From Seison nebaliae (Eukaryota; Rotifera; Pararotatoria; Seisonacea; Seisonidae), in assembly GCA_023231475.1 (NCBI GenBank), contig JALJEE010002038.1, forward strand, positions 1 to 48,051: a DNA stretch of 48,051 nt. Reading direction: 5' to 3'. The position numbers were made by a program, and so were the translations under genes. Shown piece by piece: positions 24,301 to 34,510 of the stretch. Under the pieces are notes generated by a model. It was not told where the DNA came from. It made no database searches and worked only from the letters and a program-made list of their open reading frames with translations. The stretch's first letter is position 1, and the number at the start of each line of letters is the position of its first letter.

Positions 24301-25518
24301 CGTATTCAGAAGAAGAATGCTACAATTGATCCGCATGCTCTCTTATTAGATGGTGCTGTAGAAGGTGAATTAACAACTGTTGTTGATAATTGTATAATTA
24401 TAGGATCTGTAGAAGCATCGAAACCAAATGATGAAGGTTCATTTTTTATCGTTTTCTTATTTTAATTATTCATTTTCTTTTATCTAATTAAGGTATTACT
24501 GCGTTACATAATGCGGTTTGTGCTGGACATGATAATATTATTCGATGGTTGATATTTGAAGCTGGAGTAGATGTGAATGTATGTGATGTAGATGGATGGA
24601 CGCCTCTACATTGTGCTGCATCGTGCAATGCAACTGATTTGGCAGGAATGTTAATTGAATCTGGTGCATGCTTATGGTCACGTACTTCAATCGACGATGA
24701 GATGCCAATCCATAAATGTGAATTGAAAGAAATGGAATATGATAAATGTTATAAATATTTGAGAGGTTTATTTTCCATTCCTTCTTTATCTCTAAAGTTT
24801 ATTAATGTTATTTTGTAGAAATGCAAACACGAATTGGTCGAATGAATAATCGAAAAGTTTATGCGATTTTCGATCATCAATCCAATGAGAACGACGAACT
24901 TAATGTTCACATTAATGACGAACTTACCGTTCTCTCTTATGGAGATGAAGAACATTTGGAGACATTAGAATCGGATGAAACTCTACTTTTGAATGATGCC
25001 AAATGGTGGAAAGTGAAGATTACCAATTCCTATGAAGATAGTCGAAATGGTCAAATTGGATTAGTTCCTCTCAACATTCTTGCCGTTAAACATTTCTCTC
25101 TTTATTCTACTCTTCACTTTATTTACTTTAAACATGAAAATTTTAGTTATATCCAAGAATTATGCCACAAACATTATCAGATAATCATCGAAAAGCATTT
25201 TTTATCAACACCAACGGAAGAGATTTACGTCCACATTTATCCTCCACGAACATCGACGACATTTCAATGAATAAGAAAGAGAACTGGTTATCATCACCAT
25301 CAGAAAATGACGAGAATACGAGTAATGCACCGTATATTCCATCGGGAGACCGCTTGATCAATACAACAACAACAACACCAACAACAATAACGAATAATAC
25401 ATCTTTAAAGAAAACAGGAAATGTTGACATTTCAATGAAAATGGAAAATAACAATAGTACGAGTAATGAATCAATAAGATTTGATCGATCTCCATACAGT
25501 CAGGAATGCAACGCTTAA
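18346..25518 (+). CDS. ASPP-family (apoptosis-stimulating of p53) protein: coiled coil, ankyrin repeats, SH3
   Basis: CDS joins 18346-24436, 24493-24765, 24819-25084 and 25147-25518 (introns of 56, 53 and 62 bp). With the proposed 5' exons the protein is 2,462 aa, about twice vertebrate ASPP1/2. The main exon begins in open frame without an ATG, so an upstream exon is required. Residues below count from the 2,462-aa model. Low-complexity Asn/Ser/Gln-rich sequence fills most of it, with poly-Gln near 1214-1221 and 1239-1251 and poly-Asn near 1475. A coiled coil (KEKKLREIIMSRTLTHNEQQ and following) lies near 604-708. The conserved ASPP block starts at DPHALLLDGAVEGEL (about 2120). Ankyrin repeats follow, PNDEG|ITALHNAVCAGH and DGWTPLHCAASCN, nearly identical to human ASPP2. 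The SH3 domain reads KVYAIFDHQ...DELNV...KWWKV...GLVPLNILA|LYPRI. The RVxF PP1-docking motif that precedes the block in vertebrates is not present. ASPPs bind p53-family proteins, PP1 and junction proteins through ANK-SH3. The family call is very firm. Confidence 0.95.
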
Positions 25519-26201
25519 TTAAATTCTAATTATTCGTTCTTCTCCTTCAATACAGTGACTATATATACGACGTTAATACGATCGTTGTACAAACATATTT
25601 CTAAGCGAGTGAGCACAACAAATGATTAATCATTCTGTTTTTCCTTCCTTTCTCTTTCGTAACGAAGTTTAAATATTTATTAACATTTCTTCCATTATCC
25701 CAATGGTCGGACATTCTATCTTTTTATTCTTATTATACGTCTCAACTCCATGAACTAGTGCTGTCCATGATCAGGATATCTAACAGACAACTTAACCAAT
25801 TTCTATATCGTTTCAAATCCATTTAGAGAACAGTTCCAAAGAACTTTCTTTTGATTGATTACCAATTATAGAATTCATATCAATTCAACTTTTCAACTAA
25901 TCTTTTGATGAGTACAACATTATTTTTATATATTTATTCAATCTACTTTTTCATGTTCTTATATTTCCTTATTTCATATCTTTCTCTAATGTACAATACA
26001 AGAATTAATGTTATTTCTCTAAATCAAATTAATATTTATTGATCATCGAAAATATATAAAATATAATATCTTTTCTCATTTCAATTACAGTTAAGTTCGT
26101 CTTTTTATTTCTAGCAATTAACATCATTTACGCGTTGTGAGAAGAAGAAATTCTTCGGTAACACTTACAAATTTTAAAATCAATATTTTAACGACTCTCA
26201 A
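25519..26201. other. Intergenic region between convergent genes
   Basis: AT-rich DNA between the 3' ends of the ASPP gene (+) and the membrane protein at 26202 (-). TTTATT at 26035-26040 and 26104-26109 are candidate minus-strand poly(A) signals. I found no clear AATAAA for the ASPP mRNA close to its stop. Confidence 0.45.
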
Positions 26202-27152
26202 TTATCGACCCGATGATTTTTGTCGATAACGATGCCGATGTTGGTTATGTGACAATTTCTGTTGAGATGATCGTCCTTTCTTTGTTCTCACATAAATTTG
26301 ATTTTCTTCATTGTTTTCGTGAATATGAGGTGGACAAACATTTTCTCTAATATTCTTACTTCTTGAATGTCCACTACGAGATTTTATGCTTACTTTCTCT
26401 ATTGGTTTTGGAGAGATTGGTCGTTCTCTGACATAATTATGATGATTTTTATTTACTTCATATTCTACATTTCGTTCTAACGGATTGATATTCTTATTCT
26501 GAATTGGTGTTCTCTGATTGACACATTCAACTGGACGTTCAACTTGGTGAGAAGTACAATTATAATTCGGTCTTATTGGTTGTTGAGTCATATAAACTTT
26601 CTTCGACTTTCTGTTATTTGGCCTTTTTTGAAAATTCTTAAAGAATAAATCCAATTTATCTTCCGAACAATTTTCACCGCAAATTGATGATGAGATACTG
26701 GTAGCGAATAATTCATGAAATTCATTCACGAAACTGGGACATTTTGATCGATTACTTCTGGTTCCTTTAGATTCTGATTGTTTATTTTTATCATGTTCTG
26801 TTTTCTCTCCTATCTTATCCTCCAACCGTTCACGAAGACCAAATTCATCCGATTCCGGTGGTTGATCCAGAAAATCGTCGATTATTGAATAATTACCTGC
26901 ATTCATATTCACATTTGGTTGGAAGTTTGACGTTTTAAGACTTGAAGGAAAAGTGTTACAAGTTGAATCCACATTTTGCAACGTCTCATCAATATTACTA
27001 TCATTTTCCGACAATTTTTTTAAATGTCTCTTCTCCAAATATTTTTTATACATTTGCACAAACAGAATGAGAAGAATAAAGGAAAATATTGCAGTTACAA
27101 TAGCTTGATTGCAGATGAATTCAAGATTATGGAGAATAGTCCCCAACTGCAT
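26202..27152 (-). CDS. Unrecognised N-terminally membrane-anchored protein (316 aa, single exon)
   Basis: An uninterrupted ATG-started frame. After about 17 residues a strong transmembrane helix (AIVTAIFSFILLILFVQMY) is followed by a basic stretch (KKYLEKRHLKK), which predicts an N-out/C-in signal-anchor orientation with a cytoplasmic C-terminal domain of about 280 residues. That domain is hydrophilic, rich in Asn/Ser/Lys/Arg, with an acidic patch near residues 90-115 and a strongly basic His/Arg-rich C-terminus. No catalytic motif is seen. It is divergently arranged with the gene at 27293, their start codons about 140 bp apart, so the two probably share a promoter region. I do not recognise it. 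Confidence 0.65.
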   Translation of the reverse strand: MQLGTILHNLEFICNQAIVTAIFSFILLILFVQMYKKYLEKRHLKKLSENDSNIDETLQNVDSTCNTFPSSLKTSNFQPNVNMNAGNYSIIDDFLDQPPESDEFGLRERLEDKIGEKTEHDKNKQSESKGTRSNRSKCPSFVNEFHELFATSISSSICGENCSEDKLDLFFKNFQKRPNNRKSKKVYMTQQPIRPNYNCTSHQVERPVECVNQRTPIQNKNINPLERNVEYEVNKNHHNYVRERPISPKPIEKVSIKSRSGHSRSKNIRENVCPPHIHENNEENQIYVRTKKGRSSQQKLSHNQHRHRYRQKSSGR

Positions 27153-27292
27153 AATTCTTTCAAATTGAATTAGAAAAAATAAGAGAAAAGTGAAAATAAT
27201 TCCGATTCTCTACAAGTTTTCACTATTTTTTTTATATCCAAATTATAAATTTATTTTAGTTCCAATTTATCAGTTAACAATCAGTTTTACTA
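27153..27292. promoter_or_regulatory. Bidirectional promoter gap
   Basis: Only 140 bp separate the start codons of two divergent genes at 27152 (-) and 27293 (+). The segment is AT-rich and contains both leaders. No specific factor site is recognised. Co-regulation of the pair is an inference from the spacing. Confidence 0.45.
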
Positions 27293-29534
27293 ATGCCAAA
27301 AATGTTATTAAGCAATTATTCAAGAAATAAAAATAATGTTAGTTTGGAGAAAACGTCAAAACTGCCAAACAAGCCGTTTGTGAAATCTAAAATCAATCGT
27401 TCAGAGACAAGATCATCTCAAGAAAATCTTCCTTATTCAAATCAGTTCTATGGGAATTATATTCAAACTAATTCACTAATTGATAATGATTCCAATAACA
27501 ATACGAATCATGACAAGAAGATGTACGTTTATGATGAAATATTTCCTTCTCGAGGATCGAGTTCGACGAAAGTAAAAGATTCTTTAAATTTATTGAATGA
27601 AGGAATAGAAAAATGTCAGAAGGAAGTTAAACAATTGAGATTAATTCGACAGTCCGCAGATCGGTTTGTAGTAAAGCAGTTATTATGATCTTTATCTAAA
27701 CATTCAATCTTGACAATATTTTATACAGTTTCGAAGATGATAATGTTAGTTCAAATTCAAAAACCGTAAAACGTTCTTATGAATCAGAAAGTGCATCTAA
27801 TCAATATGGTATTCCTAGATCGCCATTGAGAAACGAATATTATTCTCAATACGAAGTTGAAGGTTTTAAATTCTTCTTCTCTAAAAGATCCGAGAAATTT
27901 TTTCTATATATTTTCAAGACAGCGCAAAACCGACAACAGCTGCTGCTCAATATTACACAACATCTTATTTACCTTCTGATCTAGATAATAAAGTATATCC
28001 ATCCTCCAACATAAAAGAAACTAAACGTTTCACTACACCTAAAGATTCGACGATGAAAATGATGGCTAAAAATTATCAATTTACTAAAATGCCCACCGAA
28101 CTCTATGAAACCAGTAGTGAAGAATACTCTTCCACTGGAAAAACTCAGCAACGTACTAATACAAAACCGACTCAGAATATTATTGAAACGCCGACGCAGA
28201 GAATTGTGGGAAATCCGATGGAACATATAATTGTCTATCCTTCCGAAAAACCGGAAAAAGAGCGAACGGAGAATTATACACGACAACAGACGGAGAGTAT
28301 TGCTCGAAAACCGATGGAAAATCTTACTAGAAAACCGAAGGAAAACCTTACTAGAAAACCGAAGGAAAACCCTTCTAGAAAACCGACGGAAAATCTTACA
28401 AGTAGACAGACAGAAAATCTTACTAGAAAACAAACACCAAATTTTTCTAGTAGACAGACGGAAAATCTTTCTGGAAATTTAATTCCTAGTAGACAGACAG
28501 GAAATTTTAGTAGAAAACCAACGGAAAATTTTATAAGAAAAAAAACAGAGAAAACGACATCGCGATTAATAGATAATACGACTAGAGAATCAATCGACAA
28601 TACTTCTCAACAACCAACGGAAAATACTATGGAAAGAGCCATCGAAATTATTAAGAGTAGAACAGATGATAAAAGTAGAAATTTAACTATGGAAAGAACG
28701 AACAATAAGACATCGGAGAAAAATTATTCAAAAACCTTAGAGACGTCAAATAATAAGACATCAGCTGGTCCAATATCAAAAAAAGTAAGCTCGACTGTTG
28801 TTTATGAAAAGATGATGCATTACACCTCTCCAAATGGACTTATTGGGACTCCAAATTCAAACAATATACAAAGTTATTCGAAAAAACATATCCTTCTTGA
28901 TCTTCCATTATCTGGAGTAACAGTAAAAGAAAGTGATTATTCCCCACAAGAAACTGTTAACATGCCAATTATTAAGACACCAGATGTAGAAGATAAAAAT
29001 TCTATAAAAAATTCTGAACCCACAAAACCATACGAGAATACTCATATCGATGACTACGAATCAAAACGATTCTATGAAACAACAACTCGAAAAATAAGTA
29101 AAATTACACAACTTTCTGATGGAAGTTCAATTTCAACTTCTCCTCTCTACTCATCAACTTCCTCTTCTCAATATAGTAGCACTTCATATCATCCAACTAC
29201 AACAACAAAGTTTCCTGCGTGTAAACGTCACAAACATCAATACATTCAATGTGATTTTGACGTAGTGTGTGGTGGTGAAGAGTCAGAGCATAATGATATA
29301 TCAGTTCGAGTTCCACATGAACCCATAAAACAAGTAATTGTGGAACGAGCTCCCAAAGAAAAAATCGTTTATCAAAAATCGCCTCCATCACATCAACCTA
29401 ATCATACCACCGAGTTTTATACAGTCATCTTAATGTTATGTCAAATATTTAGATCGTTCTGTTCAATTCTCCTCAATTTAATAGGATTGGCTTATTGTTT
29501 TTTTCGGATGAGAAAACTGAAATATTGTCCTTAA
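27293..29534 (+). CDS. Unrecognised tail-anchored protein with degenerate 8-residue repeats (3 exons, 706 aa)
   Basis: CDS joins 27293-27663, 27729-27862 and 27919-29534, with introns of 65 and 56 bp that both preserve frame. The N-terminal part is Asn/Ser-rich, with a short helical segment ending the first exon (EKCQKEVKQLRLIRQSADR). Nucleotides 28310-28550 encode roughly ten copies of an octad of the form RKPxENLT or SRQTENLT, matching a DNA unit of about 24 bp; most copies carry an N-x-S/T sequon. Further Ser/Thr-rich sequence follows. The protein ends with a hydrophobic helix (FYTVILMLCQIFRSFCSILL and on) and a short basic tail, suggesting a C-terminal anchor. There is no signal peptide. 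Poly(A) signal AATAAA near 29710-29715. The function is unknown. It is the divergent neighbour of another membrane-anchored unknown. Confidence 0.7.
28310..28550 (+). repeat. Coding tandem repeat, unit about 24 bp (octapeptide with sequon)
   Basis: Successive units of about 24 bp, each beginning near AGAAAACCG(A/G)xGGAAAA, encode RKPxENLT-like octads. The central copies are almost identical at DNA level and the outer ones diverge (SRQTENLT, RKQTPNFS). The pattern indicates recent unequal expansion within the reading frame. Confidence 0.8.
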
Positions 29535-31034
29535 TTCATCATTAATAATTATCAAATTATAATTAGATACAAATAGGATAGTTGGATGTATTGAACCAGA
29601 ATTAAAATTACTAAATTTGTTATTTCCTAAAGATAATAATAATACGATAATAATTTAATACTGTGAGTTATCAGAATTGACATAAAAAAATATCCGAATT
29701 AAATTCCTTAATAAAATTTCTTGTATTCTTGAATATATTATTTACTAATAACACTGTACAATAAAAACAAAGTAAGGGAAATATGAAACCTGTTTCTAGA
29801 TCGGAATTTTCAGTAGATTAGAAATATACTAACCAATTTTCTTGGGAGGTCGTAATTTTTTCAGAAAAACCAATTTTATAATTTTTTGTCATATTTTTTT
29901 GAAATGGAAAATTTGACCACTAATATTGAACCTTTTTCATTTATTTTTTATGAAGAATCATATATTATAATTTATGATTCATTATAAATTGAGTATTCAT
30001 CAACAATTTAAGTTACTGCGAGAAAAAAGAAATGAGAATTGTATGAACAATTCAGTTAGAGTATCTACAATATCTTATTCGATGGAATTTGGTAAATAAT
30101 ATTTATTAATGAATTCATTTCAAGTCGGAAAGAAAAGCGACGAAAGAAAACATAAGTTAGAATTGGAGAAATATAAAATGGAAAATATCTTTAAAATGGT
30201 TTTTACGTTACGAAGAAATAGATAAATTGTAATATATATTAATTCAATGATAAATGATATAAAGTTTTTAAAAAGAAACTGACTGATTGGTGACTGATTA
30301 AAAGAGTGTCTAGAAGTACGAGATAAATTTTATCTTTTTTAAATTCGATGTGAATGTTTTTTGTTCGAGAGATAAGATAGAAGGAGAGATCAATCGATAA
30401 GACTTTTTATATCTTAAACAAAATTTCCATTTTTCAATATAATAAATTTCATAAGTTCCATTTTCAGATGTTTGTTATTGGATGAAATTAGAAAGTAATC
30501 TGGAAATAATGAATTAGTGAAATGAAAAACAAATTAGTGAAAGATGATATTTAGTTTTTTTTTAAAAAAAAGAAGATGATATATTGATAGATAACAATAT
30601 AAATGACAAAAAATCACATCACTAAAAACAGTTGTGATGTTTGTATATTAAATGGATGAAGTAACGAAAAGAAATAAAAGATATCAGGAAAAATATTTTA
30701 AAAAAGATTTCTAATAAAAAATCATAAAAAAAATGAAAAATAAGTTCCAACAGTTTATTAATATTAAAATTGTTGCCGTTGTTTTTGTTGCAGACGATGA
30801 TGTGTTGTTGGTGCAGAAATCGATTCCAATATAAAAAAACAGTATATATTTGGAAATAAATAGAAATATAATAAGTGTGAGAAATGCTTAAAAACATATA
30901 CGGAGAAAATCTGAAACGTTGTATATTGGTGAATTTATAGAGAAGGAAAAAAAAATGTTAAATTCTGACAATTCGCAAAGGAAAATAAGAGAAAACTAAT
31001 CGAGATCAATAATTGTGGCGACGTAATCCCCAAT
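29535..31034. other. Intergenic, very AT-rich
   Basis: This 1.5-kb gap lies between the 3' ends of the tail-anchored protein gene (+) and the TRF2-like gene (-). Apart from the AATAAA near 29710 and a TTTATT near 30758 (minus-strand poly(A) candidate) I see only AT-rich, homopolymer-rich DNA. The minus-strand open frame 30622-30897 looks like chance. Confidence 0.45.
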
Positions 31035-31221
31035 TTACTGATAATTATTTCTATATGAATCATCCGTATATGATGAAACGACATGATAACTGGTATTGCT
31101 ATTGTTGTTGTAATTGTTGCCATGTGAAATGTATTGTGGTTGTTGATGATTACTATCATTCTGATTTGTTCCATTCATATTATAACGACTTGAATAATTT
31201 GATTGATTATTTCCAGATATC

Positions 31222-31253
<32 letters not shown>

Positions 31254-33326
31254 ACCGTTTTGTGATAATTGGAAATTTCGATTTCGTGCACGACTAATTA
31301 ATCGATTTCCATTATAATCAGGAACTGATCGTATTCCATTATTAATTGGAATATCATAATGATCTTGTTGATTGTTTTCAATGTTATTTCCATCACGATG
31401 CATCGATGAATTAGTTGCATCGACACTCAACGAATGATTTACTGATGGATTGGATGATGATTGTTGGGAGACATGTTCATCATAACGAGCATATCGTCTA
31501 CTTATATTTCTTTTAATTCGATTATTCTGTTGCTGTACATTATTTTGAGTTGTTTGGTGATATGAATTATTCGAGTGATAATGACTTCCATTATCGTTCT
31601 GTGGAGAAGGGGATGATTTGGTTAATGAACGATTGGATGACACATGAGGATATTGTTCATCTTCAGCGAAATCAGCGACAACGAAACCGTCAAGCACATA
31701 TTGATTGTTGAGATTATTAAGAGAATGTTCACTATTTCCTCTACGAACATCGGGAAATTCGACGTCACCACTCGCACGCTCGTATTCTGGTTGGTTGTTC
31801 CTCAACGAGTACAAACAATCCATCGTAAAATGGCGGTAGTTGAGGAGATGAGATCTCAGACCTTTGTAACAATCGAGAAATTCTTGTCGTTTTATGGCAT
31901 ACAAGACAGAATAAGGATCCGAAGCACGAGCTAATTTATGGAGAGCGATAGCTAAACCTTGTTCGATAACACTCATCCTCTTGCCCATCAACGACATGGC
32001 ACCACTATGATAGACTTTGATGACGACTTTATCTTTTCCTATGGGAATTGTCATTTTCGCTCCCGAATGTATCATCGGTTCATATGATACTTCTTGAGGA
32101 TAAAATTTGAGTAATAATTTCAAATCGACCGAACTAGACCAAGGTACTTGAGCCACACCAAGAACATTAACTATTCGATATTTGGTGAATCTGGCCGAGA
32201 ATAGATTTCGCTTCTTACCGATTCGATAAATGTATTTGGCGATACGTCTCGATGCTTTGAAAGCCGATTCTTCTGATACGCAGCCAGTACATGTGGCGGA
32301 ACCACTGGCAAATACAGCCATTGTCGCTTTCGGATCTCTCCAACGAATTGTACATCTCGCTTTGTCTCGAGCATATTCAATGTTTGCAGCATTCATCGTG
32401 AGATCATATAAGCTGATTTTCGTGTCAAGATTGAATGCAGTGACAACATTCTCTACACGACACTCTGTCATTGGCATTCGTTTCACTTTCTCATTGTGGA
32501 CAATTCCTTTGAACTCTTCCACTTCTTTGTGAGTGATTTGCACTTTACTGAATTGGTGGAGAATTGATTCCAGTTCTTGTCGACGAAAGTTACTTAGGAA
32601 TTCATCTTTTGCCCATTTACTTTTATTCTCTGATCGATTATTAATTTCTTGAGAATATGATGATATCGTTGGCGATTGGGATTGTGGAGGTAGAGATCGT
32701 TGTTGATGATATGACATATCATATGAATAACAATTATTATTATTCGTGTTGTTGTTATTATTATTATGAATTCCATTGGAATAATTTGAATTTGTTCGTA
32801 TCAAATAATTCCCATTTCTTTCATTAATATTCGAATTATGATTGTCAAATGTATCGATGGAATTTGGTTCAGGTTTCATTTGTTGGATATTAGAAAGATT
32901 TTTTGGAGGAAAAGAAATGATTTGTATTAAACTATTTGAGGAATATTGATTCTTCTGAAATTGTTCATCATAATAAGAATTATCTACAGAACGTTGTTGT
33001 TGTGGTTGTTGTTGCTGTTGTATCTGATGATGACGATTATTATTATGTTGTTGTTGTTGTTGATGATGTGATGGATAATTTGAATGATTTATGTAATTAT
33101 GTTGTTGTTGTTGTTGATGGTGATGGTGGTGGTTATTGTTGTGATGTGGTTGAAATTGACTATGTCGATTATGATTATTATAATGGTAATTATTTACATG
33201 TTCCATTGGACTTGATGATTTTGTTGATATGTCTCCATCATCGATAATGCGATAACTTACATTCTCAGTATGAGACAAACCATTGCGAATTTCAAGATAT
33301 TGTGGTTGATGATTGGATGTGCTCAT
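31035..33326 (-). CDS. TBP-related factor of the TRF2/TBPL1 type (intronless, 763 aa)
   Basis: A single ATG-to-TAA frame. The TBP-like saddle occupies about residues 285-475. Repeat 1 includes ECRVENVVTAFNL, EYARDKARCTIRWRDPKAT and ASGSATCTGCVSEESA. Repeat 2 includes YRIVNVLGVAQVPWS, SYEPMIHSGAKMT and VVIKVYHSGAMSLMGKRMS. NVLG-x4-PW is shared with TBPL1/TRF2 (NVLGTCNMPW in the human protein) and differs from the TBP sequence NMVGSCDVKF, which favours TRF2 over TBP. TRF2 proteins work with TFIIA/TFIIB at TATA-less promoters and do not bind the TATA box. The saddle is flanked by His/Gln/Asn-rich low-complexity arms of about 280 residues on each side, a layout closer to the long insect TRF2 isoform than to the 186-aa vertebrate TBPL1. 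Short insertions separate the repeats (KKRNLFSARF). It is notable for lacking introns. Confidence 0.9.
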
Positions 33327-34510
33327 GATGATAACGAAGAAATTCGAGTGGAGATGTGTTGAATGAAAATATTTAATTAGACAAGGGGGACAACTCTTAG
33401 AACATGTCCGATCGTTCTACCCCGTCGTTATACAGAAAGATATATGTCAAAAAATTTTCTAGAACTAATTCATGAAAAAATTAAAATTTATCAAATTCTT
33501 CCTCCATTTTATACAACATTCTCATTCCACGCATGAGCACAAAAAAAAAGAAGTTAATTCAACAAAATATTTTTTCTCTTCCTAATCATCGTCTGTGACA
33601 TCACACCAAATGACAACATAATGAGATGAGTAAATAAATTTATTCAAAAAATAATAATTGGGAAGAATTGAAGGAACTATTGGATTTGTTTAAATTTTAT
33701 TTAATTAAGGATCAAGTAGGAGTAATTTCATTAATTTATATCGTCCAGACAGTTTCCACTCTCCTCCTATTCTCTTCACTCCCATTACATGCCCAACAGC
33801 AACATGTCGTTGCAATTTGACGGATCAGAGTACGTACTCTTCCATGCAACATAATAATCAATTTTTTTCTTATTCCACATTTTTTATGGGATCAAATTTT
33901 TTTTCTTTCTAATAATGTTGTTGTTTAATTGATTTGTGTTTCCGAGAAAGATATTGACTTCTAAAACTTCCCAGAGTGTTCTTGTTACCAGTTAGATAAT
34001 TCTTAAATTCCAATTTCAAGCTTTGGATATTGAATGACCAATTTATTCCACATTTTCATTGTGAAATGTGTTCTTATGATAGTTATGTATAAAAAAAAAA
34101 CGTAAAGCTAACTGTGGAAGAAAGTCATCTAATTCTACAATGAATAAGGAGATTGCTCGAATATTTCAAATTTTAGAAGAAAATGATCTCAATGAATTCA
34201 TAGAGTTATTCTAATTAATTTTTCACATTAAAACTAATTTAGCGGCATTCATCTCTTCATCCTTCTCCTCTCACACAAACACACATACACACACATGTGC
34301 ACTTAAATATCTAGTTGTATGATTCATAACAAATTATGTTTCATTAAGAGAAATAAAGAGAATAAATGGAATATCCATAAGCTTCTCCTTAACACTCACA
34401 ATCAGATTGATACGGATTCAATAAATAAATTATGTCGTTAACAATTACCATAATTACGCCCACCATCAATTTAACATTTATTTTAATCAAATTTCTCAAC
34501 TAATCGAAAG
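33327..34510. other. Upstream region of divergent TRF2-like and JMJD4-like genes
   Basis: It contains the TRF2-like promoter/leader and should hold the missing 5' exon(s) of the JMJD4-like gene. A 24-codon ORF at 34140-34214 (MNKEIARIFQILEENDLNEF) has coding character and might be a first exon or an upstream ORF, but I could not join it to 34511 with confidence. A CA-rich microsatellite lies at 34271-34302. Confidence 0.4.

Noticed and set aside
27981-28600. Antisense frames rich in FSVGFL-type repeats
   Set aside because: They are the reverse reading of the RKPxENLT-coding tandem repeat.
32936-33247. Plus-strand poly-Val frame
   Set aside because: It is the reverse reading of the His/Gln/Asn codon repeats of the TRF2-like protein.
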